Below are positions 48,001 through 58,884 of a stretch of DNA of 64,000 nucleotides, piece after piece; the stretch's first letter is position 1, and the number at the start of each line of letters is the position of its first letter. The translations under genes were made by a program, and so were the position numbers. The notes beneath the pieces were generated by a model, which ran no database searches, was not told where the DNA came from, and saw only the letters and a list, made by a program, of their open reading frames with translations. Origin of the DNA: Isoetes taiwanensis (Eukaryota; Streptophyta; Lycopodiopsida; Isoetales; Isoetaceae); the NCBI GenBank assembly GCA_021234155.1, contig JAJEKV010000073.1, forward strand, positions 5,370,001 through 5,434,000, read 5' to 3'.

Positions 48001-48342
48001 CCTCCGGCTCTCTCCCTTTGAAGTTTTGCTCACAAATCTCTTGGAAGGCCTTTGGCGCCCAGCTTCTTGGAGCCCCAATCCTTCTTCTAGCTTTTTAATG
48101 CGCTTTTTTGCCTCCTCTAGCTGCAATTCCATTTCCACAACGGATCTGTCGCCCTTTTTCTGCTCGTAAACTGGATGTGAAGGTATAGATCTCGACACTA
48201 GCGCCTCAAATTTCTTTAGATCTTCCAATTCCCGCTCAAACATGTTCTCCTTCCTGTTAAAGGATGCCTTCCTGGCATGTCCCCGAGCTGTGTGCACAAG
48301 AAACTGGAAAGAAGAAGAAGGTTTTCCTATGAATTTCCTCAT
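42010..48342 (-). CDS. Long coiled-coil protein, 1,916 aa predicted
   Basis: Exons on the - strand: 48342-43259, 43062-42495, 42197-42165 and 42075-42010, with GT-AG sites and consistent phases (2, 0, 0), giving 1,917 codons including TGA. It starts MRKFIGKPSSSFQFLVHTA. Residues about 30-110 are helical and charged. A Ser-run (SSSSFSSSSSSSC) lies near residue 120 and a region rich in SP sites near 500-540 (PPSPVGHKTSP). Three repeats of about 55 residues follow near 784, 847 and 900, with cores DQTKEELFTMKQSLNDEMQK, EQTKGEYLSMQKALNDEVQK and DQTKEEILSMKKTLNDEVQK. Heptad-rich coiled coil continues to about 1,690. The small exons end VECQSRLAAEQ and TCSGPDAPNSNALDPKCRQC. There is no transmembrane segment or catalytic motif. 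A scaffold, cytoskeletal or nuclear-structure role is possible, but no family is recognised. Without the 42495 donor, exon 2 would run to a stop at 42255. Confidence 0.8.
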
Positions 48343-49880
48343 CCTTGGCGCTTTTCATCCAAACCGCCATTGACCCCGCCAAGACATGAACAACGGTAGA
48401 TTTTTGGGAGTTAGTTTGTCGGCCTGCGTGTGCCTCCTCGTCTTGCTTCTTGACAAATCCATTAGACACGTGTAATTTTTACGTGACCTTTCACCGTATC
48501 ATCAACCAAGAAATTTATCGCAGGGCAGCGCCGCTTTTTTTTTTTGGGGGCCTACTTTTTTTTTTTAAGGGCATATTTTGAGTTGCCTTTTTTTTGGGAA
48601 GGTCAAACTTCCTACTTTTTTTTTTAAGGGCATATTTTGAGTTGCCTTTTTTGGGAAGGTCAAATTTTTATCAGCCCTTTTTATTCTATGATACAATGTA
48701 AACTGCCCTTATTTACCACAAAATTCATCATAAAATAAGATCCAATACTCCCTTAAATTGAAGCCCAATATTCTGAATTAGATCATCAAACTCTTCTCCT
48801 GCTGCATTCACGACTCAGATTATGCAATGAAATGCCCCATCCATCCTGATGCTGCGGAATTTGATTACAGAATGAATTTGATTGGACTTATATTGCATGC
48901 CGCTACTGAAGGTGCATGCCGCTTGAAGAAAACAGAGAAGCTTACAGCATTCAGCTTCCTTCCCTCTTGATCTTCCGCCGCCCACCGCCATTCATGTTGC
49001 CTTTCCAATATTTTCTCCCCCCCTCCCTTTTTTTCCACTCTCCTCTTGCTTTTCGAATATAGGAATTTCTTGCTCTCTTACAATAGAAATATAGACTAAT
49101 GCTATATATATTTAATATTGACATTAAATAGAATTTTAAGGCTTTTCCAAATCTTTGCCCTTATGTTAAAGATTCCGTAATTTTTTGCCCTTCCAAGGGG
49201 AAGGGCATTTTTTTTATGTCACCCTTATTTATAATGCCTATAAATTTTTTTCCCTTCTTTTGCAGGGGAGGAGACCAGTTTAAGGGCGGGTAGGCCATGA
49301 AAGTTGATCATTGGGGGGGCATAGTCCGTGCACTTGAGGTTTGAATAAAAAAGAGACTTAGTTTTTCTGATCAAAACAGGAAAATAGCACGGTTCCGGAG
49401 AGCTCGAGACCGAATCTGTTAAGAGAAACAAAAATCAGAGAAATTGGGTGTCCACATCTGGAGTTGTGAGCCTTCAAAGTAGGCCTATCACCTGACCATC
49501 CATGTTCACCTCCTGCCCATCTAGCGTGCACCAGGATTTTTAGTTCATGAAAAGGCACGATTCCAGGGCTTCTGGGTGCACGGTTCCAGGGCTTCTGTGA
49601 CCGAAAGCTGGTACCAAAACTATGGCGGAAGCTGGGCAAAGGCACGGAATATGCCCTCCCTCCTCCCCCAAAGGTGGGTGTTTTTGAAAATAGAAGCATC
49701 TCTTCCCCTTAGAAGGCCTTTTAACGAGGCAACAACCATTCTGTGCATAGAAGACAATTAACAAAAACAAAATCATGTTTGTTAACCGACATGCCCTTAA
49801 TCAACTAGGCAAAACCGTCTAGATGTTTATGAGTAGTCACTTCTACCCATTTACGCCAGTGTCTCGGGATGCCCCACAGG
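48343..49880. other. 5' flank of the coiled-coil gene
   Basis: 48470-48345 is the likely 5' UTR/promoter side of the - strand gene. 48550-48665 contains a duplicated block of about 60 bp, CCTACTTTTTT..AAGGGCATATTTTGAGTTGC. No TATA-box assignment can be defended. Downstream to 49.88 kb nothing else is recognised. Confidence 0.4.
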
Positions 49881-49884
49881 CACA

Positions 49885-50170
49885 TTTCAAGATTCGAATA
49901 CTCGAGCGAACTCCCATTGCCCCGTTACAATCTCTCCCATTAAGCCTTTGAATACTTGAGTGGTCTCCCATGGGCTCGTTACAATCTCTCCCCCTAAGCT
50001 TATGCCCTTCATCGAACCCGAGCGGTCTCCCATAGCCGCGTTACAATCTCTTTCGCTAAGCTTATCCCCTTCATCAAGCACCCAAACTATGAGTTAACTA
50101 TTTATACCTGAGCGGTCTTCCATGGGTCCGTTACAATCTCTCCCACTAAGCCTATGCTCGTCCTCGAGCA
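49885..50170. repeat. Four diverged ~55-75 bp repeats around GTTACAATCTCTCCC
   Basis: GTTACAATCTCTCCC(A/C) with a preceding GAGCGGTCTCCCATGGG and a following TAAGC(C/T)TATGCCC recur at about 49925, 49980, 50040 and 50130. Just beyond (about 50262-50295), the - strand reads TTTGGCATCAGAGCAGGTC, like the primer-binding-site region of plant LTR retroelements. The block is likely part of a decayed - strand element. Confidence 0.6.
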
Positions 50171-50385
50171 TCCAAGACTATGATTTAACTATGTCGGATC
50201 TTCCATGGGCCCATCATCAACACTCTGCAAATTACCCATGCATATAGGCACCCGTGGATACTCGAACTCGTGACCTGCTCTGATGCCAAATGTAATGTTC
50301 CTAATCTAACACTAGTAAACGTGTGTCCGACGTTGTCGTGCTAATGTCCTACCATGTATTCTTGGCCTTTAACATCGATTTGTAA

Positions 50386-51180
50386 TTATTTTTGTACCGC
50401 AAATATGTGCTGCAATTGTGGTGGCATGCCCCATAACTCCCCATTGAAAGAGTGTAAATCTTCAAAACTAATTGCACCTGTCATGCGGGTCAATAAAAGT
50501 CGTAGATAGTATCGCTCTCCTTCTGAATGATTAACAAAGTACATGCATCCAATAGTGGGAAACTTCTGGTTGTTGGATCTAACCTGCCATTTTCTACTGG
50601 ATTTATCATTGATAAGAATTTTAAGAAAATCATGGTGGAGCAATTGAGTAGCCTCTCTATTTCCAGATGCATTCATCTCAAAAAAGGCTGCCAACTTTGT
50701 TCCGTTATTCTTACCTCTTATCTCATACCTTCTCCGTAGTATATATCTTGTTTCATTGGGAGATGCACAGCCAGTCTATTGACATGAGAAAACTATTGTT
50801 GTATTTTATATGAGAGAATTCTTCATGATGCTTAAGAAGATGAGAAGTAGCGTGCATTCAAACATTGTTTAACCTCATCATAGTTTATGGTGGGTGCTCT
50901 GCTAGTGATGCACCATCACTCGCTGTGTCTAAGTTCACATTGATCATATCTGGCCCTTTGTAGACATACTTATAGAAATACTTAATGACCTTACCTCAAC
51001 ATTGATATAGCACTTGAAGTACAATGTTAGCTATGGATTATATGGCACAAGCCAAATGCATTATTTTATTATATGGAAACTCAATGGAAGATCTGCATTA
51101 TTAGGCACCAAATAAATTTGAAATATAAACACTCTACTTCCAATATTCTTTCCAGTAACAATCTCAGCATATATAGAACG
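50386..51180 (-). pseudogene. Helitron helicase fragments, rearranged
   Basis: From 51180 leftwards: EIVTGKNIGSRVFI then LVPNNADLPLSF, the C-terminal part of the Helitron PIF1 domain. Immediately after (from about 51060) comes WLVPYNP, a stop, and FKCYINVEV, which belongs to an earlier part of the protein. Then from about 50740 RRYEIRGKNNGTKLAAFFEM, ATQLLHHDFLKILIN and GERYYLRLLLTRMTGAISFE, the segment just before the helicase. A C-terminal piece thus abuts more N-terminal pieces: remains of two head-to-tail copies or a rearrangement. Distinct from the Helentron at 17-29 kb. Confidence 0.75.
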
Positions 51181-51199
51181 CCTTTTTCAATGAACATAT

Positions 51200-53030
51200 A
51201 ATGCGACGGGTGCAATTGATTCATGGCTAAATAAAGACTGCAACGAATATTGGAGAATATGCTCTTGAGAATACATTGCAATAGATGCATTACATAGAAA
51301 AGGATACCTTGCATGTATATAAGGCCATGCCAAATAAGGATCTTGTTGTCAACTCATTAGATTAGGTATGCCTATACACCACAAAAAGCTTCGTCTAGTT
51401 CTGTCAAAGAGAAATTCAAATAAACTCGCTCCTCTACCCATAATAGATGCATATTTTTCTCAATATATAGTTATCACGTTTTAAAGTTGACAACTTAGAC
51501 TGTTGCAAATGTATATGATGAACATCCATAGGAAGCAAAATTATTTGGTTAACATTAGAAATGTGCATCTGTATACAGAAGGTTTATGAATACACCATAT
51601 TGAAGATGATAAAGAGTCCAGATTTATATCAAAGCAAATTTGAAGATGATAAAGAGTCCAGATTTACATCAAAGCAAAAATTCATTCAGTATAGTAGCAA
51701 ATGAAACTCAACTCAACTCTGCAAATGAAAGACAATAGTGTGCTCGGCGTTGCCCGGGCTAATGTTCTGACATGTGTTTTTACTCAGCCTTTAACGTCCA
51801 TATGTGCAACTTCGACACATCGCATGTTGATATTAGCAACAATGGACATTATTTGCTTTTGACATTATTTTTTATATTGAAATTGTCTAATGATTGTATC
51901 ATCAATGTATTAACTTTGCATTTATAAATTTTAGTAGAGAAAACAATGCTTTATAAGGAATGTGGGGGGGTTAGGCATTGAAGCTATGGTCTTGCTATTT
52001 GAATCTCTTATATGGTATCGCGCACAATTTGGTTGTTAGGAAATTAGGTGAAATCGCCTTGATCAATTTAGAGGCTTCGTGCTGGTATATGACATGATAC
52101 ACTTCAAATTGGCCAAACTTTAAGATATTTCTAGCGTATAAGTCACTATATGTGTTAATTGTATATGGAACACCCTCCAAAGGTCTTTCTTTGTAAACGT
52201 GTGACTGGTGTTGCCGCGCATAAATAATCAAGTTTTAACTCGAATAACGCAAGGCCAGAGTTGCGCAAATGTTGACACTGTAAGGTTGTTAAATCTATCT
52301 TAGAGAGGTATTAAACAAAAAAATGGTTTGAATTATTTGTGAACATTAGTAGTGTGAGGTTGTCGAGCTTAACTTAGTCAATGATAAACTTAACGTAATA
52401 CTATTGTCTTTACTCACAGTATCAAAAGAAGTTCAATTCATCATTAGCGTCTATAGGTCAGTTTATCAAATTTGATTTCTCAAGAACATCTCAAAATGCA
52501 TTTTCAATCCAATTTATGAGTACAATCAAAGAGCAATCTTGTTGTTTCACTTCTCAGTAACATCTCTAAATGCATTTTCAATCCAACTTATGAGTACAAT
52601 CAAAGAGCAATCTCGTTATTTCACACCATAGCCTTTCTGGACACGAATGCAAAATGTATATTCTAATAATTAATCATAAGTTAGGCAAAAATATACATGC
52701 CATTTTTTTTAAGTTGTATCCATATAGGCAATGAAACCTTACAAAGTGAGAATGTGCCCCATATGCTACGAGTGAAATTATATTCATTAATATACTTGTT
52801 ATGATACAAATCGAATTACTGACTAATCACATGCCATTGATGTCCATTGCATAGAGAAACAAACAACCCGTCCTTTAAGTTTGATTGTCGAGACATACCA
52901 AATGGAGTAGAACACGTGGTGTTGAATGGCTTTCTTAGACAGAATCAAAGGCAGGCAACCAGAAACTTTTTTCCTAAATGCATTATCAATTTGTGCCATT
53001 GCACTGGACATTGTTAAAGTGCCTTTGTCA
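51200..53030. other. AT-rich stretch with two recent tandem duplications
   Basis: 51601-51640 is repeated at 51641-51679 (TGAAGATGATAAAGAGTCCA unit, 40 bp). 52482-52553 is repeated at 52554-52625 (72 bp, including TATGAGTACAATCAAAGAGC). No gene is recognised. Confidence 0.6.
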
Positions 53031-53032
53031 TA

Positions 53033-53390
53033 TTAGCATGAACTTAGAGATGGAAGAACCTTTTGACTCTCTTTCATGAGTAAGAAAAAAGGCCACATAC
53101 CTAATGTTGCAATAATACTACCATTTCCTACAACTATAGCAAGAACTACCACTATGAGCATTCTTCTTGCAAAGATATATTTCTTAGCCAATTTGTTTGC
53201 ATGTCCAAAACTCCTTTCCTCTATCTTTAAAATACATACTGCTAAATCGAGGCTTATTAGGATCCATTGGTGAAAGAAAAATAGTAACCTCAAATCATTA
53301 TGGGACATAACAGGGAAAAAGCCAACATTATATAATTTTGTTGTCCGGAAATGCACAACCATTACATCAAATATAATCTCAAGGATGTCC
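53033..53390 (-). pseudogene. Hydrophobic ORF fragment, unrecognised
   Basis: The frame upstream of the SINE-like element reads HNDLRLLFFFHQWILISLDL, ERSFGHANKLAKKYIFARRM and LIVVVLAIVVGNGSIIATLG, giving perhaps three membrane segments. The pattern faintly recalls MATE transporters (a polar AxxLA turn before a long hydrophobic helix), but no signature residue confirms it. It may be chance. Confidence 0.25.
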
Positions 53391-53394
53391 TTAA

Positions 53395-53600
53395 TGAATA
53401 GAATAGAATAGAATAGAATAGAATAGAATAGATTTTTTAACGTCCACGGAGACCAATAGGTCATGGGACCCATACAATGGGCTAGTACAATCATTACTAC
53501 TAGGATTAAAAAACCCCTGCCTCGAAAGGTTTTCACACGGGGGGTTACTCCGGGCAACGAGAGCTGTCGGATGGGCATATTTGCCCTTCATTCCAAGATC
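53395..53600 (-). mobile_element. SINE-like retroelement, second copy
   Basis: Same orientation as the copy at 31974. The (AGAAT)n tail is at 53397-53431, then ACGTCCACGGAGACC, then GGATTAAAAAACCCCTGCC at 53503-53521. Similarity to copy 1 is patchy beyond about 53530. The extra sequence GGTTTTCACACGGGGGGTTA may be the body missing from copy 1. Confidence 0.65.
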
Positions 53601-54870
53601 TGGACCGTACATAACGATCCTCGTTTGTGGGGTATGCATGTACAAGTTTTTCTATACTGTATATTAAGGTTTGCAAAATACTATAAGGTTTGAGAGAATG
53701 TACTTAATGGTGTTAATTTTGTACATATATTGTAAATATATTTTTGGGGCTCTCGCTGCCCTACGTAATGGCTTAGTGTGAATATGCACCCAAACCAAAA
53801 GGGGTTTAAGGGGGATTTTAATTTAAATGTGTTAAATGCAATAGTTTGTGTTAATAATGTTAATGGTAGTTGTATGTTGATTGTTATATTAAAAAAAAAT
53901 TTGGGCCCTTCGGGCCCTAACTAAAGCAAACATAGGCAAACTTTATGGGCCTAAATATTAATTACTAAAAAGCACAATAACATCAAGACAAACAAATTAT
54001 TTCCATTGCAAACAACTATGAGTACATTTTGTGTAATCAATATCTAGCATTATATTCATTATAGTTTACAAGAATCATGTAAACTATTGTAAACTGCCCA
54101 TTGTCATGCATATACTAGTGCATATGGTAACATGTGCTAGTATCGATGCAAGCCTGTTTTGCCATGGCAAGCATTCATAAGCATATGGCATATGTAAAAC
54201 AAATTTAATTCCACAAAGAGGGAGCATCAATACAAAAGAAATGGTAATCATAACCAGCATTGGCATCCAATATGTAGCATTAAAACAAGATATGATTTAA
54301 AATCATCCCCGAGCTGTCAAGATTGCAAATTCTTCTCTGGAGAAACCACATTATGGCAATGTCACAGTAGTTTTATAGCAAAGCAATCCCTAATAGTTGT
54401 TTCCAGAAGCACATAATCTGTAACATGTAACATCTGGTGCAAGATCTCCAACAAATATGGAATGATTTGGACCGGAATCACCACGCCTGTCCCCTATGCC
54501 GAAATGTTGATGGAACTTTGCTGCAAAGCTGTGGTTGGCATTTTGTTTGCAGATTGAAACTTGTAAATTATTTTGCTATCTGCTGGAAGAGAATATTGCT
54601 ACTAAACACATTAAAAACTAGAGTATGCTAAGTATGGTGTAAAGTATGTGCATTACCTTAGAGTGTCAAGTATTCTAAGTATGCTAAAGATTAAAACAGG
54701 CTATTTTAAACAACCATGCCCTCTTCTTTCCTATTCTGCCATGAATGCCAGAAGTTATAAGGATAGTTATAAGGAAATCTAGAAAATGCACCTGATTCAA
54801 CTGCTTTGTATTTGCAAGTTCTATAACCCGACGGGTAGTTGCACGTGAATTTGCGGTACGTTTTTTCCAA
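53600..54870. other. Unannotated AT-rich stretch
   Basis: No recognised exon. A + ORF at 54437-54631 includes HACPLCRNVDGTLLQSCGWH, which looks like a zinc-binding pattern, but it has no context. Confidence 0.3.
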
Positions 54871-54874
54871 AAAA

Positions 54875-55010
54875 ACCATTTATTATCTTCATCAGCAACA
54901 GATTTGGCCTTATTTATTGAAGTTGCCAACTCTCCTTTTCTTACCATTTATTATCTTCATCAGCAACAGATTTGGCCTTATTTATTGAAGTTGCCAACTC
55001 TCCTTTTCTT
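54875..55010. repeat. Perfect 68-bp tandem duplication
   Basis: 54875-54942 and 54943-55010 are identical (ACCATTTATTATCTTCATCA ... CTCTCCTTTTCTT). Identity implies a very recent event. An antisense frame across it (ELATSINKAKSVADEDNKWF) may be a decayed exon. Confidence 0.95.
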
Positions 55011-55214
55011 TCTAACCTGCCAAAGATTCATATTAAGTCAAAACTGAATATTAAACTCCACCTCTAGTATGAAAAAATGAAGTTTCATTCAAGGCCAGCG
55101 CCTGGAAAATGATTTTAAATGTGAACCCGGGGCACTGTTGCCTTGTTAGCATTTTCAATAACATTCAGGAAAGTCCGTTGCAATGACCAACAGAGCACAG
55201 GCAAATTCTGGAAG

Positions 55215-56109
55215 AATAGCTGCAGATTTATTTATTGTACCTCTGCCAAAAGCCCATTTTCGGATCTGTTAGGCCTCTTAGATGATAATACATCATTAGG
55301 GTCTGCACTTTCGAAGTCGGAAGCAACTGCTGCCCAATATATGGATGGCCTCTCTTTAAATGTTGGCACTGCATGAGATGAGCTTGTCAATCCATTGTGG
55401 CAGGTCGAGTCATAAAATGGTATCAAAACAGAACAGCAGGAGATTAAGATTGAAGTCAAACCAGAGCATATAGTTAAAGATGAGCCAGTTGATGTAGATG
55501 AGGCTATGCCAGATGCAATTACAGTAGACGATGACATAGCTATGGGGGATGAAGCTTCTCCGTTCATAGCTGCAGCTCCAAAGTTTCAGCTTGATCTGGA
55601 TTCCGATGCCCCAATTCCTCAAGTTCAATCCAGTAAGCCAAAGTTCCAACCCAAGCTCAAATCTCGTTCCTCAGGTCCGCCTGGTCATAAACCACCTCCG
55701 GCCCCCGTTAAGATTAAGGATGAATCAGAACGTCCAGTCATTAAGGTTAAAGATGAATTGGAAGCATCCCCACTACCTGTTAAGCATGAAATGGCTCCTC
55801 CTATTAAGCACGAGTTTCAGGGAAATGGGTTGCAATTGCCAATTAAACCTGAAGACACTTAGGTCTATCACGACCATCACGACAATAAGGGCCCATAATA
55901 CAGAAAAACTTGTTCCTGATGTAGAAAAGGGTTCTGAAACGACCAAATCACCCATTTCGGAAGCCTCACCCATTTTTTCATTCGACGAAGATGATGAACA
56001 GAGCAAGGCGAGCCCTCTGGATCTGGCTTCTACTGCAGAAATGACACCCCAATCTCATCTCTTCTGGATGGAAGAGCAAGCCTCGATTATGGCATACACA
56101 CAACCCTAA
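55215..56109 (+). CDS. Acidic nuclear-type protein fragment with SUMO-like motifs
   Basis: A frame at 55230-55376 reads SAKSPFSDLLGLLDDNTSLG. From about 55440 another reads EIKIEVKPEHIVKDEPVDVD and continues from the ATG at 55506 through APKFQLDLDSDAPIPQ and SKPKFQPKLKSRSSG to a stop at 55861. A third frame (to 56109) carries SETTKSPISEASPIFSFDED. Motifs of the psi-K-x-E type recur: IKIE, VKDE, IKDE, VKDE, VKHE and IKHE. The KPKFQPKLK phrase recalls N-terminal parts of Pol III-associated proteins (RPC4, Bdp1), but this is a guess. The frames need introns or shifts to join, so status is uncertain. Confidence 0.35.
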
Positions 56110-56347
56110 AACCAAACCCTAAAACTAATGGGGGATATTCACACCCACCACAAAAAAAAAAGCCACCACAGGATTTGCCCTTTTTTCTAAAATCAACGGC
56201 TAACAAAAGGGTGCACTCTAGAAATACTATTTAGTACACCTAGATGAATACGACCACCAAATCATATGAAAACCTTAGAGAAAACAGTACAAAAACACAA
56301 AAAAAACCCCCTGTTATAATGCTACATATAACCTTTGCAGTAATGAT

Positions 56348-57007
56348 TGATATGGTGGTGCTCGGGGGAGTGGTTGTCGGGAGCAAGAGTATGAGAAAGA
56401 AAGCCGTAAATGTTCATGTTAACCCTTGGACCCAAGTATCTTAGTGAATATACAATAAGTTAAGTTAGCAATTATCCTTAGCTAGACCATTGGGGGATAT
56501 TTTTATCTAATATAAGATAGGACAAGTTATAAACCATAAGCTAATCTAAGAACCTTAGAAAAGATAGTAAACTATTATTATAGTTAAGAGAGGTACGCAT
56601 CTATTATATCTATGGGCATAAAGGTGTACTTTTAATGTTAAAAAGGGACTTGGGCTAAATATAAGGACGTCATTCAAGTAAGGCTTATTAAGGAATACCT
56701 TTATCTTTTGTAAGGGAAGTGAATGTTACAAAAGGAGCAACTAGTAAGCGTATGGAGGGAGCATGTTTCTATCCCAATTGAAGATCTAAGCCAAATCCCA
56801 AGCCTAGCCTATTCCTTAAATCTATGTTTTTGCTACAAAGGATTTGTAGTGGCTAACTTGCGTTATTTCCTTTCTTTGGAAGACTCTTGCTCAAGGACAA
56901 CCCGGTTGGGTGGTGAGCTTACCCGGAAGGGTGGATTTGTGTTTACTTGACTTGTTTCTTGACGATTGTTTTTGCAGTAGATCTTTGGAGACTAGCTAAT
57001 CGTATCA
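56348..57007 (+). repeat. 5' LTR
   Basis: 660 bp, TGATA...TATCA. A 75-codon frame (MLQKEQLVSVW...) occurs in both LTRs and is not taken as a gene. Confidence 0.95.
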
Positions 57008-57009
57008 AT

Positions 57010-57021
57010 TGGTATCAGAGC
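57010..57021 (+). promoter_or_regulatory. Primer-binding site (initiator tRNA-Met type)
   Basis: TGGTATCAGAGC starts two bases after the 5' LTR. This is the common plant primer site complementary to the 3' end of initiator methionine tRNA. Confidence 0.9.
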
Positions 57022-57955
57022 ACAGTTCCGATTTCTCTTGGAGCCTGTGTGTTTTCATTTTGTTTATTTTGAGTGAATGAGTAAGAACTAATCTAATTGC
57101 TCTATTAGAAATATTTTGGTATTTGTTTGAGCGAAATTAAAAGCCTTGAAGAAGTAAGACTAGGTCTCGAGGAATGTAACTAGAATTGTAGATGGCGTAA
57201 GAGCATTAACTTGTTTTTTTTGCATGAATTCCCTCAAGTGTTCTGCTCCAAAAAGATTTAGGGTATTGACTGAATCTCGGCCAAAATCAAAGCTTGAAAG
57301 ACGTGCTAGGAAACAATGCTAGTTATGAACCAGTTTATGAAGAACTGAGAAAATCATAGGTCGCTTGGACCATGAAGTGATTGGTTAATATGAAATAATT
57401 GCAGGGCATAACTTGGTATAGAAGTTTAATGAATATGGAAATGGGTCGCATGGTGTCTCCCTAGGTTGTGATTGATTAGATCTTCATAAGTATCTGCATT
57501 TCATTTGAAGCCATTGATAAACCATTTCAAGCCTTACTGTGGGTATGTTAAAAGAAAAATCATTTGAGGATATGTTGGTAAAGAAATGTACCATTTGGTC
57601 ATTGAATTATCTAGGTTATTAATGTGTAAGACATGAACCTATGTAGGCGATACATGCAATTATTGGTATAATCCAAAGAACCATAGCATTTGGTTGGGTT
57701 TGTAGGTTCTAATGTCATGATTGAGTTTTTCGCAGGACATAGAAATTGTCATGCATGGAATTATTTTGAGAGATATTCTTACCTTCTTATTGGCACATGA
57801 GCAACCTAAGTTTTAGGCGTTTGTAGCTATAAGGTAAACGGATATTTGAGTTACATTTGCCTTAGGGAAATTCAAGGTGGAAGTATAAGGTGTTCTTTTC
57901 TTTGTGTAATATATAGTAAGTCCTGAGGCAACTAATATGTTTGCAGCATAATAGT

Positions 57956-58113
57956 TGGACTTGAAAATTTTTAGCCTAAAGGGCTGGACTTGGAAAATTT
58001 TTAGCCTAAAGGGCTGGACTTGAAAATTTTTAGCCTAAAGGGCTGGACTCGAAAATTTTTAGCCTAAAGGGCTGGACTTGAAAATTTTTTAGCCTAAAGG
58101 GCTGGACTTGACC
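57956..58113 (+). repeat. Five tandem copies of a ~31-bp unit inside the LTR element
   Basis: The unit GGACTTGAAAATTTTTAGCC TAAAGGGCT is repeated five times with single-base variation and followed by a partial sixth start. It lies about 100 bp before the polypurine tract. Confidence 0.95.
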
Positions 58114-58191
58114 ATTTCTGATTATGCAGATTGCAACCATGGACTTGGTTGTGTTAATTTGCCATATAATTCTTGATCGAGGACGATCAAT

Positions 58192-58209
58192 CCCAAGAAG
58201 GGGAGGAAT
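58192..58209 (+). promoter_or_regulatory. Polypurine tract
   Basis: CAAGAAGGGGAGGAAT-type purine run ending at the 3' LTR: the plus-strand primer of the LTR element. Confidence 0.8.
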
Positions 58210-58869
58210 TGATATGGTGGTGCTCGGGGGAGTGGTTGTCGGGAGCAAGAGTATGAGAAAGAAAGCCGTAAATGTTCATGTTAACCCTTGGACCCAAGTA
58301 TCTTAGTGAATATACAATAAGTTAAGTTAGCAATTATCCTTAGCTAGACCATTGGGGGATATTTTTATCTAATATAAGATAGGACAAGTTATAAACCATA
58401 AGCTAATCTAAGAACCTTAGAAAAGATAGTAAACTATTATTATAGTTAAGAGAGGTACGCATCTATTATATCTATGGGCATAAAGGTGTACTTTTAATGT
58501 TAAAAAGGGACTTGGGCTAAATATAAGGACATCATTCAAGTAAGGCTTATTAAGGAATACCTTTATCTTTTGTAAGGGAAGTGAATGTTACAAAAGGAGC
58601 AACTAGTAAGCGTATGGAGGGAGCATGTTTCTATCCCAATTGAAGATCTAAGCCAAATCCCAAGCCTAGCCTATTCCTTAAATCTATGTTTTTGCTACAA
58701 AGGATTTGTAGTGGCTAACTTGCGTTATTTCCTTTCTTTGGAAGACTCTTGCTCAAGGACAACCCGGTTGGGTGGTGAGCTTATCCGGAAGGGTGGATTT
58801 GTGTTTACTTGACTTGTTTCTTGACGATTGTTTTTGCAGTAGATCTTTGGAGACTAGCTAATCGTATCA
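58210..58869 (+). repeat. 3' LTR
   Basis: 660 bp, two differences from the 5' LTR. Followed by the target duplication ATGAT. Confidence 0.95.
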
Positions 58870-58884
58870 ATGATGATACTAGAC

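Larger units (their letters stand above)
56348..58869 (+). mobile_element. Non-autonomous LTR retrotransposon, 2,522 bp
   Basis: Two 660-bp LTRs (56348-57007 and 58210-58869) start TGATATGG and end CGTATCA, with TGATA/TATCA as terminal inverted bases. The insertion is flanked by a 5-bp duplication ATGAT (56343-56347 and 58870-58874). The LTRs differ at two sites by my reading (GACGTC/GACATC; TTACCCGG/TTATCCGG). The 1,202-bp interior has a primer-binding site and a purine-rich tract but no gag or pol, so the element depends on a partner, most likely Ty3/gypsy-type given the GGGGAGGAAT end of the purine tract. High LTR identity means a young insertion. Confidence 0.95.

Noticed and set aside
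56723-56950. 75-codon ORF present in both LTRs (also 58585-58812)
   Set aside because: It lies wholly inside the LTR, resembles no retroelement protein, and its duplication is explained by LTR identity.
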